Assembly (NCBI GenBank): GCA_034769895.1
Contig: CM068372.1
Span: forward strand, 434,871,458-434,935,457
Direction: 5' to 3'
DNA: 64,000 nucleotides
DNA from: Magicicada septendecula
Lineage: Eukaryota > Arthropoda > Insecta > Hemiptera > Cicadidae
Both the position numbers and the translations under genes were made by a program. This document shows positions 58,861 through 64,000 of the stretch, piece by piece; position 1 is the first letter of the stretch; each line of letters begins with the position of its first letter. Below the pieces are notes generated by a model that was not told the DNA's origin, ran no database searches, and was given only the letters and a program-made list of their open reading frames with translations.

Positions 58861-58990
58861 GAAACGGTTTTAATTAATTATTTCATTTTTAATATTCATT
58901 TTTAAAGTATCCAAGTCACTTGTATTAAATAAATAATTGCTTACCGAATCCGTCGAGTGACTTATGCCTACTTGTAATTTCGCTTAACTG

Positions 58991-59021
58991 ACGCGTTTCG
59001 AGGCATATGCCCCATCTTCAG
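58991..59021 (-). ncRNA. hammerhead-like ribozyme of Penelope remnant C
   Basis: CTGAAGA, one extra T, stem II GGGGC-ATAT-GCCTC (5 bp with one G-U), GAAA, palindrome ACGCGT followed by C (GUC cleavage site). Stem I is weak. Confidence 0.5.
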
Positions 59022-59355
59022 AATAATTTCTCTTTAAAGAACGTCAGACATTAAGATCAAAATATAATAAATTAAAATTAAAATCAATAGTTAAAACATT
59101 AAAGTATCAAAATATTAAAACACACTAAAAACACACAGGAGCACGCACTGTCACACCTGATGTGTTCGCGTTGCGTTAATTATTTCGTGTCATCAACATC
59201 TCATTCCTCTTCGAAAATTATTTTTTTATTGTGCAACTACATATACCTGACGCAACGAGAATAAAAAAAAACCTGCGACCTGGCCGGTGTAATACACTTC
59301 ATAGTTGCGTTGAGTACATGGTAATGTATTGTGTATAATACTTGTAACGTCGCAA

Positions 59356-59401
59356 TGTGTGTGTGTGTGTGTGTGTCTGTGTGTGTGTGTGTGTGTGTGT
59401 G
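59356..59401. repeat. (GT)n microsatellite in Penelope remnant C
   Basis: About 23 units with one interruption; encodes His-Thr on the minus strand, after the endonuclease motif. Confidence 0.97.
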
Positions 59402-59562
59402 AGAAAAAATTAGAATTTGGGTATGTTTTTAATATCTCTGATGTGTTCAATTAGCAAGAACTGTTCCACATGCGTGGAAATCCTCTCCTGTTTGGCCAAC
59501 GTAGATTTGGGACAGTAATTGAAAGACATCAGAGGTTGACTAATTTTTGTTGTGTGTACTTA

Positions 59563-59770
59563 CTTACGAAGGATAGTTAAAAGTTCGCAGAATGGAAATG
59601 TAAAAACAAGTTAATTGTTACGAAAATGAATTTATTTTTCTATATAATCTCCCCCAAATTTAATACACTTGGTCCAACGCTTTTCTAATAATTCAGTCCC
59701 TGTCTTGAAGTAATATTCTGGAAGATCCGAAAAATACCCCTCTACAGGTTCCATTAACTCTTCATTTTGT
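59563..59770 (-). mobile_element. mariner 3' end fragment
   Basis: Carries the last 44 codons of a mariner transposase and the sequence out to ttacgaaggatagttaaaag, presumably its terminal repeat. A different mariner family from the copies at 1-725 and 27126. Confidence 0.65.
59632..59766 (-). pseudogene. mariner transposase C-terminus
   Basis: Reads NEELMEPVEGYFSDLPEYYF then LLEKRWTKCIKFGGDYIEK and stop, which is the standard mariner C-terminal signature (EYF-LP-YY, KRW-KCI-GDYIE). Everything upstream, including the catalytic residues, is absent. Confidence 0.8.
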
Positions 59771-60984
59771 CGTGACCGAGCGGTGAATCAACAACAAATT
59801 ATTAAGCAACGTGAATAGGTTGTGTGAAATGAGACAGAGTCTAGGTTTACAATAAACATTTCTTTATTTAACATTTAGCAAAATTGATGTTTAGATTATA
59901 CTCATGAAACACGTTTGAACACTCTTGTAGAATTACATTTCAGTACTTACAACACGCAGCACACCACACAGTATTACGAGGAGTGATGGAGAACACATAT
60001 CTAAGACGCACGCGGTACACACCCGACGCGCTCCCCAATGTGAAAAGACTTCTCTAGCGAACTATGACAGAATAAGCCGAATAAGAACAATAAGAGCGCG
60101 ATCTCACTGTGTTGTCAGTTTTTACAGACCCTGGTTACTATGGGACCACGCCCGGGTCACAGGGTTCGGATTGGGCCTCCTGGAGCATCGGACAACCAAT
60201 CAGGAGAGAGGTCATCACTCAAGGCGATGTGACGTGTGAAAAAAAGTTTAAAAGGGTCCTTTCCTCCTGCACAGACTTGGGAATATAGTTATGGTTTTCG
60301 TGGTTTTTACTATCAACTGACATACGACCACAGTGAGACAAATTTAAACAAATTATCTCACACTCATAATAAAAGAAAGAAAGAAATCTAATACCGAAAT
60401 TATAATAAATTAAATAATGAAACTTTGTGTCTTATTACATTACTCCCTCGTTTTGAAAAGGAAGGTACCGGAGTACCTTTTCCAACATCCTCGAGTCCAG
60501 AGTGTTGTGACACTAACAAACAAACAAATAAAACATCTAATTATAGTAGGAATAAACCTGTTTTAGTACCAAGCCACGTTTCCGTTAAATATATGCAAAA
60601 TATATATTATACTAACCGTCTGTGACTTCTCGTATTTGATGTCCGTTCTTATAACGACATGTTTCGAGACTCTTATCCCATTGTCAAGCATAAAATTTGT
60701 AGCACATATCAGATATGTTTGTCAAACGTTAAAAACCATGTCATAATGACCACAAATAACGGATTATTAAAATAACGAACTATACTAATTTGTAACTTGA
60801 ATACGCGCATCAGACGAACAGTGTACACTGGACAGCGACCCACCGCGCATTATTTACATTTACGTTTAACTTTTGACTTTCTTTTACATTTCTTTTAATT
60901 ATTCTAGTTTTTGCAAGTAGGAGACGGTTTTCAAGCAATCTGTGATATTACCATTCTTCTCGTGCTTTTTAACTGTTATTTTTT
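59771..60984. other. unassigned DNA
   Basis: No gene or element recognised apart from the degenerate hammerhead-like motif at 60656-60687. Confidence 0.45.
60656..60687 (-). ncRNA. degenerate hammerhead-like motif
   Basis: TTGACAA in place of CTGANGA (two changes), an extra T, stem GGGA-6 nt-TCTC, GAAA, palindrome ACATGT followed by C. Probably a worn relative of the motif at 6997. Confidence 0.3.
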
Positions 60985-62196
60985 TTCAGTTTTTCGTCTA
61001 ATTTCATATAGGCTGTTTTCCTTCCATATTCAGTTCTGCCCTCGTTAGCACACAAGCTGCGTGTTCCGCTTCTGTCTTCATACATTCGATGATGTCCTTG
61101 ATTCTAGGGTTCTACTTTCCTAGCACATTGTTGATTTTGTTGTGCCATCCTTCTACAGCGTGGTAGTTCTATGGCGCCTCTTGTAGCAACTCCAGAACTG
61201 GACTGAGACGTCATTGTTTTCCAACCATCTCTCCACAGAATAATAAAAAAACTCTGAAAGCTTCGCGACCTCAGGTGCTTGGGAATGTACTTCAAGCCAG
61301 CCATCAAATACATCTTCAGGACGAAGGAAAACCAGCGCAGCACACATTAGAATGTGAAGTCTTATTTCTTCATTTTCTCTGTATTCACGAGTTAATCCTA
61401 AACCTTGCCCTATCTCCAGAGACACTTCTTCATGTGGAAGTGACATCCATACAATTCAACTAATGGGAATACATCTTTACGTGTATTCGGACATATGTCT
61501 CTCTTATTTTGTTCGGTAAGAGTGCAAAAGCCACTGGGTAGATGTTTGTTTCATCTTTTGAACTTCCAAAGTCCGCATGATTAGTATACATTTGAGAAAA
61601 TTGCTTGCTACAACTTTTGAAGGTTCCATCCATAAAAAAGTCTTGTATACTCTTTAAAGCTTCTCTTCCTGCGTTTCCACTAGAAACTGTAATTCTTTCT
61701 CCTACGTTGTCATTTTTCAGAAGAAAACTACTGCCATCGTTCGTAGTTAGGATTTCTACTTGAAGAACCACTTCTTGGGATGATTTCGATCTTTTTGATT
61801 TCATTTTTTTTTTTGCTTGGTGATAGTATAAAGTTCTCTTCGTTACTTGCTTTTAGGCACTTCCGTGACAAAATCATACACTCTTTTATGCAGGTCACGT
61901 AACTCTTCCGAGTAGATCTTAGAAATAGAAGTTTCTTCCTCGCGTGCTCTCTTCTTCGTAGGATTTATAGTCTTCTGTACTTCTAAGTGAGCGTCATGCG
62001 GAGCTCCACATTGATGCTCGTTTGAACTGAGTACTTCACCATCTTTGGTCTTGAGCATTCCTCGGCAACGTGTCGATCTTTGTTTTGAGCAGCGCTAAAT
62101 CACAGAACCATCTTCTTTAGTTCTTTTAACGTTATGCCTGTATCCTTCATAGTGAGCACATGGCTTGCCGTGGCTCGTGGTCGTTGGTACTTCCAT
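60985..62196 (-). pseudogene. FLYWCH-finger MULE transposase
   Basis: Starts MEVPTTTSHGKPCAHYEGYR (ATG 62194-62196). A FLYWCH finger follows (HNVKRTKEDGSVI, then RCSKQRSTRCRGMLKTKDG and EHQCGAPHDAH), interrupted by TAG at 62095-62097 where the finger expects Trp. After a frameshift near 61840 the MULE domain shows FFMDGTFKSCSKQFSQMYTN and FALLPNKIRETYV (61460-61804). A deletion then removes the middle of the catalytic domain, and it resumes at GLGLTREYRENEEIRLHILM and FLRPEDVFDGW (61153-61446). EGWHNKINN and KTEAEHAACVLTRAELN are in the next frame to about 60990. Second catalytic acid deleted; no TIRs found. Confidence 0.82.
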
Positions 62197-63380
62197 AATA
62201 TCAAACACAATACAAACATACAGTTCACACAAAATGAATGATACAAATAGAACTGAACAACAGGATAGTTAGAGCAGGACTAATGATGAAAGCTGAAGGG
62301 GATTTAGGGGAAGATATTTCTGCTGCATTGTTCAAGCGGTCATTTACCGGGGTAGGCAGTGACTCATAGGGAGGAGGTAGTAAAGATAGCTATGAATACT
62401 TAAACAGGGCGCGATTTTCACAGATTTTTATTTGGGCGCGATTTTCATATATCTCTCTTGCAGGCGAGGTTAGGGTTTTAAATCATGCCACCCTTTCAGT
62501 GGACAATAGCGTTATTTAAATTAGTTTATGGCTGCAGTCTGCAGGTCACTACTCTACCGCTGTGCAGACGCATTTCACTAGTCACGCTACACACCGACGA
62601 GTTGTAATTATTTATGAGTAGTATCAATTATCAGACATTAAAAGCATATAACGAGTGCACACGATCAGCGACGCTGCAGAATATTGGTACTCTGATAACC
62701 ATGTGTACATTGACACGGCATCGACTGCTTCATCCGGGTAAAATAACAGGATAATTAATAATTTAATTGCTTTATGGGTCTCCTCGTGTTCGCGTTTCTG
62801 TCATAGTTCGCATGTTTGCTAACGTTTTGTAACGTTAAAGTGCCCAATGATAACTGTCGTAGTAGGCCTTTGTAACGACAGCAAACGTTTTACACCCTCT
62901 CTTCAATTGCAAACAGCAATAACTTTCTGTCGTGTGCAGAATTCCTGAAAATTTAATCATTTTATTTTGTGTATTCAGCGAATCGTATTAGCGTTAGTGG
63001 TCGTTTTTTTTTTAATAGGCCTTATGAATGACTTATGCAGTCACAAACGTTTACACACAATTTGAAAGTGAGATTGTGGAAGTGAATTGCTTCTCTTACG
63101 AAACTAGGATTTTACTCCTACAAAGTACACAAAGGCTGTTGGCATACTTTATCACCATTTTTTACTTATTGTAATTTAGATTTGTGTTTATATATGTATA
63201 CAAGTACTGCTCCCGGGGTGATGAGACTAGCTTCTGCGGGGGGCATCATGAGACTAACTTGAAGATTGGGCTCCCATTTATTTTATTAATTTATAAACAT
63301 TTTAATTCACTTTATTTCTACAGTTATTGTTTATTACACTTTATAATAAATTATAAGATGTAATATTATTATAATATATA
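62197..63380. other. unassigned DNA
   Basis: Contains a near-tandem gcgcgattttca pair at 62409-62452; otherwise no signal. Confidence 0.45.
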
Positions 63381-63460
63381 CCGTATTTTCTCGTGTATAA
63401 TGCGCACGTTTTCCCCAGATTTTCTTCCTCAAAGTGTGGGGCGCATTATACACGAATAAT
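63380..63460 (+). mobile_element. transposon end with 14-bp hairpin (pogo/Tigger-type look)
   Basis: TACCGTATTTTCTCGTGTAT opens a terminal repeat of the style seen in pogo/Tigger-like elements. Arms 63392-63405 (CGTGTATAATGCGC) and 63441-63454 are exact complements. The other end would be outside the window. Confidence 0.5.
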
Positions 63461-64000
63461 ATAATTTACATGCCGAATTGTAGATGTGGACATATATGGT
63501 GACACTGTGAATGACAAAGTTGGCAACGTCAATTAAAACTGTCAGGCTTGGATCTTTTAATAGTAAATAGTACTGGTAAATTGGTTTGCAGTTTTCACCC
63601 CTTTTGTATCAGTTATTTGTTCACGTCGTAGACTTATAACGGTACTTTTTTTGGCATTCTGTTACTGTACTTGTTTGTCATCGTTAGTCTGTTATTTTTC
63701 TACAGTAGTTTAGTACCGGTATTGTATGTCTTGTGAAGAAACAGACTGCATATTCATAATGAGTAGAAGTATATCTCAGCTTCTTGAAACAGACAATACA
63801 CAACAGACGACACAACATTCTTCATTGGTGTGCACGGTTTCATAGCAAACGCGGTCTTTCGGTTTGAAGAAGAACTCCTCTGGTAGGGTACGAAAATAAA
63901 ATTGTCGAGTTTCATCGATTTTATGTACAAACGAAGATTACGAACAATTTCGATTAGTCTCAAATTGGGAATTCTGACCAGACTTTTATCTTTTGCGATA
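63461..64000. other. unassigned DNA, perhaps interior of that transposon
   Basis: The minus frame 63754-63963 has no recognised motif; no transposase domain could be read on either strand. Confidence 0.35.

Larger units (their letters stand above)
58930..59530 (-). mobile_element. Penelope-like remnant C (3' end)
   Basis: Minus strand: SQIYVGQTGEDFH (about 59475-59510) is the GIY-YIG motif of Penelope-like elements, and EHIRDIKN follows in another frame. A (Thr-His)n run encoded by the GT tract 59356-59401 and then a hammerhead-like motif at 58991-59021 complete the typical 3' end. Only the last 600 bp survive, with frame breaks. The family differs from copies A and B. Confidence 0.65.

Noticed and set aside
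63754-63963. Transposase fragment of the element opening at 63380
   Set aside because: The frame has no helix-turn-helix or DDE motif that I can identify.

Overview
The window is AT-rich nuclear DNA of an animal, most likely an insect or other arthropod. It consists almost entirely of transposable elements in various states of decay. The mix (mariner, Tigger/pogo, hAT of the ZMYM1-like type, MULE with FLYWCH finger, Penelope-like elements, BEL/Pao, Ty3/gypsy) and the style of the one host-type coding region, a C2H2 zinc-finger array, fit arthropods. I saw no bacterial-type operons, rRNA or tRNA. I cannot name the species.

Layout. 0-0.7 kb: end of an internally deleted mariner. 1.7-11.0 kb: two roughly 1-kb inverted repeats enclose a PIN-like nuclease fragment, a broken hAT and a broken DDE_3 (IS630/Tc1-like) transposase gene. 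11.6-12.7 kb: microsatellites, including a 200-bp CT tract. 12.95-16.65 kb: two head-to-tail Penelope-like copies (minus strand), each with a hammerhead-like ribozyme. 16.68-22.52 kb: an LTR retrotransposon with 1.8-kb LTRs and almost no coding interior. 23.5-25.2 kb: a ten-finger C2H2 array followed by about nine decayed finger units. 26.2-30.4 kb: a hAT MITE, a second mariner with the same kind of deletion, and a full-length but broken Tigger. 31.4-35.2 and 39.7-43.4 kb: two BEL/Pao copies. 43.4-48.3 kb: several LTR-like fragments. 48.36-57.40 kb: a Ty3/gypsy element with gag, protease, RT, RNase H and integrase, all carrying breaks. 57.4-62.2 kb: another LTR-like piece, a third Penelope-like remnant, a mariner 3' end, and a FLYWCH/MULE transposase pseudogene. 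The rest is unassigned.

No coding element looks intact. The most distinctive signals are structural. The 48-57 kb Ty3/gypsy element has a five-unit tandem array of primer-binding-site-like sequences that straddles the LTR edge, so two old units now lie inside the LTR. Its two LTRs carry different, non-homologous core-promoter blocks. A family of hammerhead-like motifs with palindromic stem III recurs five times, and in the Penelope copies the ORF stop codon lies inside the ribozyme core. A GT microsatellite has grown at the same place, just after the GIY-YIG domain, in two different Penelope-like copies. The zinc-finger array kept duplicating after its 3' part had already gained stop codons.
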